Assembly (NCBI RefSeq): GCF_040187885.1
Contig: NZ_JBDPLH010000002.1
Coordinates: 558,001 to 622,000 of the forward strand
Reading direction: 5' to 3'
Length of the DNA stretch: 64,000 nt
Origin: Roseateles_E cavernae
Lineage (GTDB): Bacteria > Pseudomonadota > Gammaproteobacteria > Burkholderiales > Burkholderiaceae_C
Position 1 is the stretch's first letter. Each line of letters opens with the position of its first letter. Positions 16,350-24,103 of the stretch are shown piece after piece. Below the pieces are notes generated by a model, which saw nothing but the letters and a program-made list of their open reading frames with translations, was not told the origin of the DNA and searched no databases. The position numbers and the translations under genes are program-made.

Positions 16350-17153
16350 ATGCGTGAATGGCAGACCTTGCAACAGGCACTGGCGCAGGGGCCGGCCGTG
16401 CTGGTGACGGTGGACCAGGTACAGGGCAGCGGGCCGCGCGAGGTCGGTGCCTGGATGGCGGTGACGCCGGACCGGCTGTTTGCCACCATAGGCGGTGGCC
16501 AGCTGGAGTTCGAGGCGATCGCCCAGGCGCGCGCCGCGCTGGCGGCCGGCGTCGTGGCCGAGCCGCTGCGCCGCTATGCGCTGGGGCCCAGCCTGGGGCA
16601 GTGCTGCGGCGGCGTCGTGCATCTGCGCTACGAGCTGCTGGGCGCAGCGGATATCGGCGGTCTGCGGGCGCGGCTGGCGCAGGAGGAGAACCTGATGCCG
16701 GTGGCGCTGTTCGGCGGCGGCCATGTAGGGCGGGCCATCATCGCGCTGCTGGGCCGGCTGCCGGCCCGGGTGCTGTGGGTGGACAGCCGCGACGAGATCT
16801 TCCCGGCCGAGCTGCCCGACAATGTCGGCGCCGAGCATTCCGACCCGGTGCAGGCGGCGGTGCAAGACCTGGCCCCCGGCTCCCTGGTGCTGATCATGAG
16901 CTTCAGCCATGCCGAGGACCTGGACGTTGTCGCCGCCTGCCTGCAGCGCCAGCGTGAGCGTGGCGATCTGCCCTATGTGGGCCTGATCGGCAGCAAGAGC
17001 AAATGGGCCAGCTTCCGCCAGCGTCTGCTGGCACGCGGCTTTTCCGAGGCCGAGCTGGCCCATGTCACCAGCCCGATCGGCGTGGCCGGCATCAGCGGCA
17101 AGCAGCCCGAGGTGATCGCGATCGCGGTGGTGGCCCAGCTGCTGCAGGGTTGA
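16350..17153 (+). CDS. xdhC: Xanthine dehydrogenase accessory protein XdhC
   Basis: The 267-residue protein matches XdhC, which binds molybdenum cofactor, promotes its sulfuration and inserts it into xanthine dehydrogenase. The N-terminal XdhC/CoxI domain has GSGPREVGAWM, ATIGGGQLEFEAI and the LGQCCGGVVHL motif. The C-terminal Rossmann domain starts PVALFGGGHVGRAII and ends SPIGVAGISGKQPEVIAIAV. It starts seven bases after uraH and is presumably co-transcribed. The xdhA and xdhB structural genes are not in this window, so they must lie elsewhere. Confidence 0.93.
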   Translation: MREWQTLQQALAQGPAVLVTVDQVQGSGPREVGAWMAVTPDRLFATIGGGQLEFEAIAQARAALAAGVVAEPLRRYALGPSLGQCCGGVVHLRYELLGAADIGGLRARLAQEENLMPVALFGGGHVGRAIIALLGRLPARVLWVDSRDEIFPAELPDNVGAEHSDPVQAAVQDLAPGSLVLIMSFSHAEDLDVVAACLQRQRERGDLPYVGLIGSKSKWASFRQRLLARGFSEAELAHVTSPIGVAGISGKQPEVIAIAVVAQLLQG

Positions 17154-17174
17154 GGGCTGGCCCGCCGCCGCTTC

Positions 17175-17197
17175 CCACCCCCGATCCGCGGGGGTGG
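17175..17197. terminator. Hairpin after xdhC, possible terminator
   Basis: Perfect nine-base arms CCACCCCCG and CGGGGGTGG surround ATCCG, 22 bases after the xdhC stop. There is no U-run, so it is not a textbook intrinsic terminator. It separates the uraH-xdhC unit from the PEP-CTERM gene that follows. Confidence 0.5.
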
Positions 17198-17277
17198 TCA
17201 TAGCACTGTCGCGGGCCTGTCATCGACGCCTCCTAACTTGCCGACTTCGGTCACAACAAGCAAGCCAGGAGCTGATG

Positions 17278-17925
17278 ATGAGCAAGACGATTTCCCGCAG
17301 CCTGATCGCCGCCACTCTCGGCCTGGGCAGCCTCGCTGCACAGGCCCAGGTGCAGATCACCGAGTGGCTCTACAACACCTCGGAATTCATCGAGTTCACC
17401 AACCTCGGCAGCACGGCCGTGGACTTCAGCGGCTGGTCCTTCGACGACGACTCGCGCCTGGCCGGTGTCGTGAATCTGTCGGGCTTCGGCCTGGTGGGCG
17501 CCGGCGAGTCGGTGATACTGGCCGAGTCCGATGCGGCCGACTTCCGTGCCGCCTGGGGCCTGGCCGCCAGCGTCAAGGTGATCGGCAATAACGGCACCAA
17601 TCTGGGTCGCGCCGACGAGATCAATCTGTTCGACGGCGCCGGCCAGCTGGTCGACCGCCTGACCTATGGCGACCAGGCACGCGGCACGGTGCGCGCCGAC
17701 ACGCGCAGCGGCAACCCGCTGAGCCTGGCCGATCTGCAGCAGACCACGCCCACCCGCTGGGTGCTGGCCTCGGACGGCGATGCCTTCGGCTCGCGCCTGT
17801 CGCTGGACGGCGGCATCGGCAACCCGGGCCAGTTCGCACTGGCCGTGCCCGAGCCCTCGAGCTACGCGCTGCTGATCGGTGGCCTGGCCTTGCTGGCCGG
17901 CGTGGCACGCCGCCGCGCGAAGTAA
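17278..17925 (+). CDS. PEP-CTERM protein with lamin-tail-like domain
   Basis: The 215-residue secreted protein has a signal peptide ending LAAQAQ and a region like the lamin tail domain (QITEWLYNTSEFIEFTNLG, then DFSGWSFDDDSRL). It closes with a PEP-CTERM sorting tail: the VPEPSS motif, a hydrophobic helix and ARRRAK. Such proteins are processed by exosortase and released or anchored at the surface, often in exopolysaccharide-producing bacteria. An AGGAG at 17267-17271 favours the second of two adjacent ATGs. It stands between xdhC and puuD with another PEP-CTERM gene; its connection to purine use is unclear. Confidence 0.85.
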   Translation: MSKTISRSLIAATLGLGSLAAQAQVQITEWLYNTSEFIEFTNLGSTAVDFSGWSFDDDSRLAGVVNLSGFGLVGAGESVILAESDAADFRAAWGLAASVKVIGNNGTNLGRADEINLFDGAGQLVDRLTYGDQARGTVRADTRSGNPLSLADLQQTTPTRWVLASDGDAFGSRLSLDGGIGNPGQFALAVPEPSSYALLIGGLALLAGVARRRAK

Positions 17926-17945
17926 GCAAAAAGGCGGGCACGATC

Positions 17946-18869
17946 ATGAGCATCAAGAAAACCCTGCTGGCGCTGGCCCTGTCCGTGGGCGCTTTAGGCG
18001 CCTCGGCCGCCGGCCTCGATCTGTCGCGCTACCAGCTCGGCGCCAACTACGCGCTCGACACGCTGGGCGGCATGGGGCTGGAAGCCTCGGCCGTGACCTA
18101 CGCGCGCGACCGCAACAGCCTGTTCTTCGTCGGCGACGAGGGTCTGGGCGTGGTCGAGATCTCGCTGACCGGCCAGACCTTGGGGCATATGCGCTTCTCC
18201 GGCTGGCCGGCCAACAGCACGCACCACGACGCCGAAGGCCTGGCCTATCTGGGCAATGGCCAGCTGGTGGTGGTCGACGAGCGGCCGCAGGACGCGCACC
18301 GCTTCACTTACCAGGCCGGCGGCAGCATCAATCTGGCGAATGCCCAGTCGGTGTCCTTTGGCGGCAATGCCGGCAATCTGGGTACCGAGGGCATCAGCTA
18401 TGACCCGCGCAACGGCGGCAGCTTCGTCACCGTCAAGCAGGGCAGCCCGCAGGCCGTGCTGGCCGGTGGCCTGAACTTCGCGACCGGCGCCTCGACGATG
18501 AGCGCACTGTTCAACCCGACGCTGCTGGGCCTGGCCAGCCTGTCCGATGTGCAGACCCTGGCCTCGGTCGATGCGCTGGCCGGCACGGCGGCGGCCGACC
18601 ATCTGCTGATACTGAGCCTGGAATCGCAGCGCCTGGTCGAGGTCAACCGCAGCGGCCAGATCCTCTCCAGCCTCGAACTCAGCGGCCTGACCCAGCAGGC
18701 GATCGAGGGCGTGACGGTGGACGAGAAAGGCATCATCTACCTGGTCGCCGAGGACTCCGGCTTCGGCAACTCGCGCCTGATCGTGCTGACCCCGGTGCCC
18801 GAGCCGGCCAGCGTCGCGCTGATGCTGGCGGGCCTGGGCCTGCTGGCCTGGCGCGCAAGACGGCGCTGA
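17946..18869 (+). CDS. PEP-CTERM protein with SdiA-regulated/phytase-like propeller
   Basis: The 307-residue protein has a signal peptide (MSIKKTLLALALSVGALGAS) and a beta-propeller like the SdiA-regulated family. Repeating strands include LEASAVTYARDRNSLFFVGD, LEGLAYL-type turns (AEGLAYLGNGQLVVVDE) and IEGVTVDEKGIIYLVAED. It ends in a PEP-CTERM tail (VPEPAS, a hydrophobic helix, then RARRR). Related propellers in other proteins bind metals or act as esterases or phytases, but no activity can be assigned here. It lies 20 bases after the preceding PEP-CTERM gene, so the two form a pair. Confidence 0.83.
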   Translation: MSIKKTLLALALSVGALGASAAGLDLSRYQLGANYALDTLGGMGLEASAVTYARDRNSLFFVGDEGLGVVEISLTGQTLGHMRFSGWPANSTHHDAEGLAYLGNGQLVVVDERPQDAHRFTYQAGGSINLANAQSVSFGGNAGNLGTEGISYDPRNGGSFVTVKQGSPQAVLAGGLNFATGASTMSALFNPTLLGLASLSDVQTLASVDALAGTAAADHLLILSLESQRLVEVNRSGQILSSLELSGLTQQAIEGVTVDEKGIIYLVAEDSGFGNSRLIVLTPVPEPASVALMLAGLGLLAWRARRR

Positions 18870-18912
18870 GCGGCGCTGAAAGCCGCCGGGGCGCGGCGAT
18901 GGTGTGAGGCAA

Positions 18913-18926
18913 AACTGTATACACTT
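18913..18926. promoter_or_regulatory. Probable GntR operator 2 (before puuD)
   Basis: AACTGTATACACTT matches the palindrome at the gntR/uraH promoter in 13 of 14 positions, including the TGTATACA core. It lies 113 bases before the puuD start, after two genes unrelated to purine use, and so gives puuD its own copy of the operator. The site also offers a TATACA -10 element. Confidence 0.68.
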
Positions 18927-19039
18927 CTGCTCACACATCGCCGCGGCGCCCGGGTGCAGCCATCCGGTCAGCGCGATGCTTCGCCGGTTCACAGCGCCCG
19001 CAGTGGTGGGCCGGCCCATCGTCCGCTGGGTGCTGCTGC

Positions 19040-20236
19040 ATGGAAACTTATCTGCTCGACTGGGCCAATCTGCTCTTGCGCTGGCTGCATGTCATCGTCG
19101 GCATCGCCTGGATCGGCGCCTCCTTCTACTTCGTCTGGCTGGACAACCATCTGCTCAAGCCTGCGGCGGCTGATCTGAAGGCCAAGGGTGTCGACGGCGA
19201 GCTGTGGGCCGTGCACGGCGGGGGCTTCTACAACCCGCAGAAGTACCTGGTGGCGCCGCCCGATCTGCCCCAGCAGCTGCACTGGTTCTACTGGGAGAGC
19301 TACTGGACCTGGATGAGTGGCTTCGCGCTGTTCGTCGTGCTCTACCTCTTCAATGCCGATAGCTTTCTGATCGACAAGCGGGTGTTCGATTGGGGCGCGC
19401 CAGCAGCGATCACGGCGGCGCTGGGCTTTCTGGCCGCCGGCTGGCTGGTCTATGACCAGATCTGCCGCCGCTTCGGCCACACCAAGGATGGTCAGATCGG
19501 CAATGACGGCCTGGTGCTGGGTCTGATCGCGGTCTTTGTCGTGGCGGCGAGCTGGGGTGCGGGCCAGCTGTTCGCCGGCCGCGCGGCCTTTCTGATCATC
19601 GGCGCGATGCTGGCGACGATGATGAGCGCCAATGTGTTCTTCTGGATCATTCCGGGCCAGAAGCAGGTGATTGCCGATATGCGCGCCGGCCGCCCGGTGA
19701 ACCCGGTGTTTGGCCAGCGCGGCAAGCAGCGCAGCGTGCACAACACCTATTTCACGCTGCCGGTGCTGATCGCGATGCTCAGCAACCATTACGGCATGCT
19801 CTACAGCCATGCCCAGGGCTGGCTGGTGCTGGTGCTGCTGATGGCTGTTGGCGTGCTGGTGCGCACCTGGTTCGTCAAGCGGCACAAAGGTGTCAACGCC
19901 TGGGGCCTGATCGTCGCGGCCCTGGCCCTGCTGGCCGCGCTGATCGTCTGGATGGCGCCGGCCAAGCCAGGCGCCTCCGCCGCCGCAGCTGTGCCGACCC
20001 TGGCCCAGGTCCAGGCCGTGATCGAGCTGCGCTGCGCGATGTGCCACAACGCCCAGCTGGCCCAGAAAGGCATGCAGCTGCACACACCGGCGCTGATCGA
20101 GCAGCATGCCCAGGCGATCTACCAGCAGGCGGTCGTGCAGAAGATCATGCCGCTGAACAATGCGACGCAGATGACGGACGAGGAGCGGGCCCTGCTGGGG
20201 CGCTGGTTCGAGGGGCGGCAGGCGGGCGGGCGCTGA
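19040..20236 (+). CDS. puuD: Urate hydroxylase PuuD (membrane protein with cytochrome c domain)
   Basis: The 398-residue protein has about eight membrane helices followed by a C-terminal cytochrome c domain with the heme motif CAMCH at residues 332-336. The N-terminus (LLRWLHVIVGIAWIGASFYF) is the urate hydroxylase signature. PuuD oxidises urate to 5-hydroxyisourate and passes electrons into the respiratory chain, replacing soluble uricase. It supplies the substrate of UraH, and then the UraD-AllC fusion and PuuE, so the window encodes urate to allantoate and beyond. A probable GntR operator lies upstream. Confidence 0.94.
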   Translation: METYLLDWANLLLRWLHVIVGIAWIGASFYFVWLDNHLLKPAAADLKAKGVDGELWAVHGGGFYNPQKYLVAPPDLPQQLHWFYWESYWTWMSGFALFVVLYLFNADSFLIDKRVFDWGAPAAITAALGFLAAGWLVYDQICRRFGHTKDGQIGNDGLVLGLIAVFVVAASWGAGQLFAGRAAFLIIGAMLATMMSANVFFWIIPGQKQVIADMRAGRPVNPVFGQRGKQRSVHNTYFTLPVLIAMLSNHYGMLYSHAQGWLVLVLLMAVGVLVRTWFVKRHKGVNAWGLIVAALALLAALIVWMAPAKPGASAAAAVPTLAQVQAVIELRCAMCHNAQLAQKGMQLHTPALIEQHAQAIYQQAVVQKIMPLNNATQMTDEERALLGRWFEGRQAGGR

Positions 20237-20323
20237 GCCCGATCTGGGCGCCGCTGGCGCTTGTCGGCTTGCGATGCCTGGATACTGTCAGGCCGCCATC
20301 AAGCAAGCCCAGCGCCTTCAAGC

Positions 20324-20698
20324 ATGAGCATCAACCTCGTCAGCTACTTCGAGATCCCCGTGCTGGACCTGGATCGAGCCGTGGCCTTTTATGAAAAGGT
20401 GTTCGCTATCGAGCTGCAGCGGACCCGGATCGATGGCAACGAGATGGCTTTGTTTCCCTGGCAGGACGACGCGCCGGGCGCATCCGGCGCCCTCGCCAAG
20501 GGCGACAGCTATATGCCGGGCAGGGCCGGCGCGCGGCTCTACTTCGGAGTCGAAAGCATCGATGCCACGCTGGCAGTGGCCGTCGCGGCCGGGGCCTCGG
20601 TGCTGTATCCAGTGACCGCCGTGCCCGGCGCCGGCTGGGTCGCGGAGTTTCTGGACAGCGAAGGGAACTGCATCGCGCTGCAGGGCTCGGCGCGGTGA
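20324..20698 (+). CDS. VOC family protein (glyoxalase-like)
   Basis: The 124-residue protein has the paired beta-alpha-beta-beta-beta modules of the vicinal oxygen chelate superfamily, starting FEIPVLDLDRAVAFYEKVF and closing EFLDSEGNCIALQG. Many small members of this group are uncharacterised and resemble glyoxalases or antibiotic-resistance proteins. The Met at 20324 was chosen because the extension upstream has no family sequence. It is convergent with a second, only distantly similar VOC protein. Confidence 0.85.
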   Translation: MSINLVSYFEIPVLDLDRAVAFYEKVFAIELQRTRIDGNEMALFPWQDDAPGASGALAKGDSYMPGRAGARLYFGVESIDATLAVAVAAGASVLYPVTAVPGAGWVAEFLDSEGNCIALQGSAR

Positions 20699-20723
20699 TG
20701 CCAGTCCTCAAGCCTGCTGACCC

Positions 20724-21107
20724 TCAAGCCCCGAAGATCCGCCACGGTGGATTTCGACGATTTTCGCCGGCCCAGTACAGGCAGATGACATTGCCCGAAG
20801 GGTCGAGAAGGCGTGCTTCACGCCACAGCCAAGATTCGTCTTTGGGCTCCTGGTGGAAGGTGTAGCCGGCCGATTGCAGCTGACTCACCTTGGCATCCAA
20901 GTCCTCGCACTCGAAATACACGACGACATCTGATAGCTCTGGGCGCTTGCTGACTTGATGAAGGGAGAAAGTTGAACCTCCGTCAGGACACTCAAGCCGT
21001 GCGTAGTGCGGCAAGGCGCTGACGATGGCACGAAGGCCCAGGCCGCAGTAGAACCTGACAGAGTTCTCGACGTCGACTGCGGGGAGCGTGACCTGATTGA
21101 GTTGCAT
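20724..21107 (-). CDS. VOC family protein (glyoxalase-like)
   Basis: The 127-residue protein is another vicinal oxygen chelate member: LNQVTLPAVDVENSVRFYCG at the N-terminus and LLDPSGNVICLYWAGEN near the end. Codon use looks less GC-rich than in flanking operons. It marks the left edge of the 20.7-23.0 kb stretch that contains a transposase remnant. Substrate unknown. Confidence 0.85.
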   Translation of the reverse strand: MQLNQVTLPAVDVENSVRFYCGLGLRAIVSALPHYARLECPDGGSTFSLHQVSKRPELSDVVVYFECEDLDAKVSQLQSAGYTFHQEPKDESWLWREARLLDPSGNVICLYWAGENRRNPPWRIFGA

Positions 21108-21230
21108 CGGATGTGGCGGGGTCGTGGTTCGGCGGCCTATCGTTTGACATGAGGGGCCAACGACGGTGGCACCAGCCCAGGCAAGGAGCCCAAAACGGGA
21201 CCGCCATTGGTTGTCCGCTCGATGGAGTGT

Positions 21231-21644
21231 TTAGGCCTCATTGGCGCGCCTACTCCGATTGGAGTGCATGCGAGCAAACAGGACGAGAACGTGGCGAGCG
21301 AGGCCAAACGCTGGGATAACGACAATAGCCGATGTCGACCGTTGAAAAACGGCGGTGGCAATTACGGCTAAAACGCTGAGCAGTTGAGCACCAAGGAGAA
21401 GCTTCCCTGGCAATGTGGCGAGGAAGGCGCTTCGACGCGCCGGGAAGTCTGCAGTTGAATTTGAAAGGCCAACTGGCAGAGCGCGAAGGGCCTGCGATTC
21501 CACGAAACCGGCAAACGCACCCAGCAGTGCGCCGCCAAGAACCATTGCAGCGCTGGGGCTTGTGACCGAGGCAGCCCCAGCAAGAAATACACCCCAAACC
21601 GCCATGAAGAACAGCGTGCTGCGAAGAGTGGGAAAGGTGAACAT
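21231..21644 (-). CDS. Hypothetical small membrane protein
   Basis: This 137-residue frame has three or four probable membrane helices (about residues 10-28, 32-50, 79-97 and 104-122) and a basic C-terminus (SNRSRRANEA). I do not recognise a family. Support for a real gene is moderate: the hydrophobic pattern is regular, but there is no strong ribosome-binding site. Composition is less GC-rich than the rest of the window. The flanking gaps 21108-21230 and 21645-21789 show nothing recognisable. Confidence 0.5.
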   Translation of the reverse strand: MFTFPTLRSTLFFMAVWGVFLAGAASVTSPSAAMVLGGALLGAFAGFVESQALRALPVGLSNSTADFPARRSAFLATLPGKLLLGAQLLSVLAVIATAVFQRSTSAIVVIPAFGLARHVLVLFARMHSNRSRRANEA

Positions 21645-21789
21645 TGAGGCCTAGACAAGATGGCTTCGTGACGCCGGGCGGCCCGACCCCTGCGATGCCG
21701 TAGGTTGCAGGCGCTGGGCCTGCAGAGCTGCACCAAGGCACCCGGCGGACGGGCTGCCGGGGCGTTGGGAGTTTGCGAGGAGCCGGGCC

Positions 21790-22065
21790 ATGAGTCAGGA
21801 ATCTAGCACCGTGTTCATCGGGTTGGATTTTCGGAAGGACGGTATCGGCATCGCTGTTGTGGATGCGCCGCGAGACGGCGAGATTCGGCATGTCTGCAGT
21901 AACAAGTGCGACCTCGACGCGATGTACAAGGCGCTTCCCCGGCCGCTCAGTCGGGCCAGGTCTTGCGCATCTTCTACGAGGCTGGCCCCTGCGGGTTCGT
22001 CATCTGGTGTCACTAGAGCAGGCAGAGCCTGTGCGACCCTGCAAGGGTCTTCTCTCCATCAAAGG
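21790..22065 (+). pseudogene. IS110-family transposase remnant (N-terminal part, frameshifted)
   Basis: The first 55 codons read like the N-terminus of IS110-type DEDD transposases: SSTVFIGLDFRKDGIGIAV with the first catalytic Asp, then RDGEIRHVCSNKCDLDAMY. Near 21950 the match shifts by frame and continues as SGQVLRIFYEAGPCGFVIWC, including the conserved YEAGPCG, before an in-frame TAG and a short degenerate tail. Homology ends by about 22065. The rest of the transposase and the element ends are missing, so this is a dead fragment. It suggests past insertion and rearrangement in this small region. Confidence 0.8.
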
Positions 22066-22156
22066 CTAATGCACATCACCGGTTCCTGGGACACACGGTC
22101 CGGCGGGCAAGTCCTGACCCTAGAATCCGTGCGATCGTTGCTGCAGGGAGATGAAG

Positions 22157-23038
22157 ATGCGAGTCTGCAAGCAGGCAGGAATTCTGTCTTTGGCGGTTGG
22201 GTCGGGAGTGAGCGCATTCGCTGCGCCATTGCCTCCAGGCCTTGGCTTTCAACAACATATCCAACTGGTTGGTCACCTGCCCGATGGTGGGTTGACGACG
22301 GCTGTAGGCGCGGCGCGCTACGACCCCGTGGTCACCAACACTGCCACGCTGGGCGACAGCAGGACCGGGATGAGCGCCGAGGCTTCGGTCAGCGCTGGAG
22401 CGGCGCGCTTCGAGCTGGTTGGCGGTCACGATCCCTGTGTTGTCGGACAGCCTGGCACGACTATTTGCCCGAGGTCCACGACCTACCCAGTTAACGCGAC
22501 CATTGTCATGAGCGACATGATCAGCCTGCAGGGAAAGAACTCCGGTCAGACCTATCTGACCGTCCATTTCTCCGGCAGAGTGATTGGTCACCCGAGGGAT
22601 GGAGATGATCGTGCGAATGCCGTTTTCGGTGAAGCCGGCGTGCGGGTTGCCTTCAATCTGCTGAACCGTACCAACGGTGGTGGTTTCGGTGACCGACTGG
22701 AGCTACTCTCTAGCGAGCTTCTTGGCCCTGGCGGGCTATGTCTGCCCAACAATGCAGACCTCAGCTGCAGCGCCTCGGTCAATATGGACAAGAGCTATGC
22801 GCTGAACTGGAGCGGTGACTACTCGCAATGGATTATCCAGGCGACCGTCACGGGCTACGCATCCGGCACCTGGGAAGCGCTGTTCGGAAATACGGTCTCC
22901 TTTGGTGTGCGTACCGTACCGGACGTTGACGTGACCTCGGTATCCGGCTCACTACCGGTCAGCGTCGTGCCTGAACCTGCGTCAGCGCTGCTGCTTGGCC
23001 TGGGTCTAGCGTGCCTGGCCTTGCGTAGACGGTCTTAA
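22157..23038 (+). CDS. PEP-CTERM sorting-domain protein
   Basis: The 293-residue protein has a signal peptide ending in SGVSAFAAP, a Gly/Ser/Thr-rich beta-type body with no recognised domain, and a C-terminal PEP-CTERM tail (VPEPAS, hydrophobic helix, ALRRRS). Four Cys residues in the body could form disulfides (DPCVV, TTICPRST, GLCLPNNADLSCS). A GGGAG at 22146-22150 favours the Met at 22157 over that at 22151. It lies just downstream of the transposase remnant in a less GC-rich stretch and converges on fdhD. Confidence 0.82.
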   Translation: MRVCKQAGILSLAVGSGVSAFAAPLPPGLGFQQHIQLVGHLPDGGLTTAVGAARYDPVVTNTATLGDSRTGMSAEASVSAGAARFELVGGHDPCVVGQPGTTICPRSTTYPVNATIVMSDMISLQGKNSGQTYLTVHFSGRVIGHPRDGDDRANAVFGEAGVRVAFNLLNRTNGGGFGDRLELLSSELLGPGGLCLPNNADLSCSASVNMDKSYALNWSGDYSQWIIQATVTGYASGTWEALFGNTVSFGVRTVPDVDVTSVSGSLPVSVVPEPASALLLGLGLACLALRRRS

Positions 23039-23051
23039 CACTGCCAGTCAC

Positions 23052-23849
23052 CTACCCCGTGTACAACACCGCCTGCTCCCCCCGACAAAATCCATACAGC
23101 TGCAGCCCGGTCCGGCGCGCGATATCCACCGCCAGCGTGGTCGGGGCCGAGATTGTCGCCAGTGCTGGCACGCCCAGGCGGGCGCATTTGAGCACCAGCT
23201 CGTAGCTGGCGCGGCTGGACATGATGACGAAGCCGCTGCCATCGTCGCAGGGCAGGCCGTCCATCTGGCGTCGGCCCAGCAGCTTGTCGAGCGCGTTGTG
23301 GCGGCCCACGTCTTCCATCACCAGCAGCAGGTCGCCGTCCGGCGTGGCCCAGGCGGCGGCGTGGTGGGCGCCGGTCTGCGCGTTCAGCGGCTGCAGCGCC
23401 GGCAGCTGCGCGAAGGCGCGGGCCACGGCGGCGGGGGAAATCTGTTGTGGACGGGCCAGCGGCTGCGGGGCCAGGTCGAGCTGGCGCAGGCTGTCGATGC
23501 CGCACAGGCCGCAGCCGGTGCGGCCGACCAGGGTGCGGCGCCGCTCCTTCAAGCGCATCTCGGCGCTGGCCGCCACCTGCAGCTGGACCTCGCAGCCCTG
23601 CGGCTGGAACAGCAATTCGATGCCATAGCATTCGGCGCGCGACTGCAGCAGCCCTTCCGACAGCGCGAAGCCCAGCGCGAAGGCCTCCAGATCGGCCGGT
23701 GTGGCCATCATCACGGCCTGCGAGATGCCGTTGAAGACCAGGGCCACCGGCAGCTCCACCGCGACCTGGTCGAGCTGCGCCTGCCGCTCTTCGCCGCTGA
23801 TGCGCTGCACGGCCAGGGCCTGGATAGGCTCGCTTGTCGTCACCGGCAT
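23052..23849 (-). CDS. fdhD: Formate dehydrogenase accessory sulfurtransferase FdhD
   Basis: The 265-residue protein matches FdhD, which moves sulfur from the cysteine desulfurase to the molybdenum cofactor of formate dehydrogenases. The reactive Cys pair is in TGCGLCGID (Cys113 and Cys116). Other signatures are NGISQAVMMATPADLEAFAL, VMEDVGRHNALDKL and SSRASYELVLKC. It is the last gene of an overlapping trio with a YdeP-type oxidoreductase and a small protein, so its client is probably that oxidoreductase. Its start overlaps the end of the small gene by ten bases. Confidence 0.95.
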   Translation of the reverse strand: MPVTTSEPIQALAVQRISGEERQAQLDQVAVELPVALVFNGISQAVMMATPADLEAFALGFALSEGLLQSRAECYGIELLFQPQGCEVQLQVAASAEMRLKERRRTLVGRTGCGLCGIDSLRQLDLAPQPLARPQQISPAAVARAFAQLPALQPLNAQTGAHHAAAWATPDGDLLLVMEDVGRHNALDKLLGRRQMDGLPCDDGSGFVIMSSRASYELVLKCARLGVPALATISAPTTLAVDIARRTGLQLYGFCRGEQAVLYTG

Positions 23850-24103
23850 TGCGCGCGCCCCTGCTCGGTCAGATGCACCAGCCAGCGGCCGCTGCCGTCC
23901 TCATCGCAGGCCAGCCGCACCCAGCCCGGGCCGGCGATGCCGCCCAGCCGCGCCTCGCTGAGCAGCGTGTACTCGCGCATCAGCAGGCTGACATTGAGGC
24001 CCAGGCGCTTGCCGATGCGGGTCAGCGCGACGCCCCGGCCCCCGTTCTGCTGATCCAACTCGGCCAGCGTGTGCAGCAGGTTCTCAGACAGCAGCGTGGA
24101 CAC
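23840..24103 (-). CDS. Small conserved-looking protein between ydeP-like gene and fdhD
   Basis: This 87-residue protein starts with GTG at 24103 and overlaps both neighbours: 20 bases with the oxidoreductase gene and 10 with fdhD. Such nested overlaps support real translation. The sequence is helical then beta (LLHTLAELDQQNGGRGVALT, RIGKRLGLNVSLLMREYTLL, VRLACDEDGSGRWLVHLTEQ), which resembles a winged-helix fold of the type found in small regulators. I cannot name a family. It might regulate the operon or assist cofactor delivery; neither is shown. Confidence 0.68.
   Translation of the reverse strand: MSTLLSENLLHTLAELDQQNGGRGVALTRIGKRLGLNVSLLMREYTLLSEARLGGIAGPGWVRLACDEDGSGRWLVHLTEQGRAQCR

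Noticed and set aside
21790..22065. Considered an intact insertion sequence
   Set aside because: Frame shift, internal stop and missing C-terminal two thirds; no terminal repeats or target duplications could be found.
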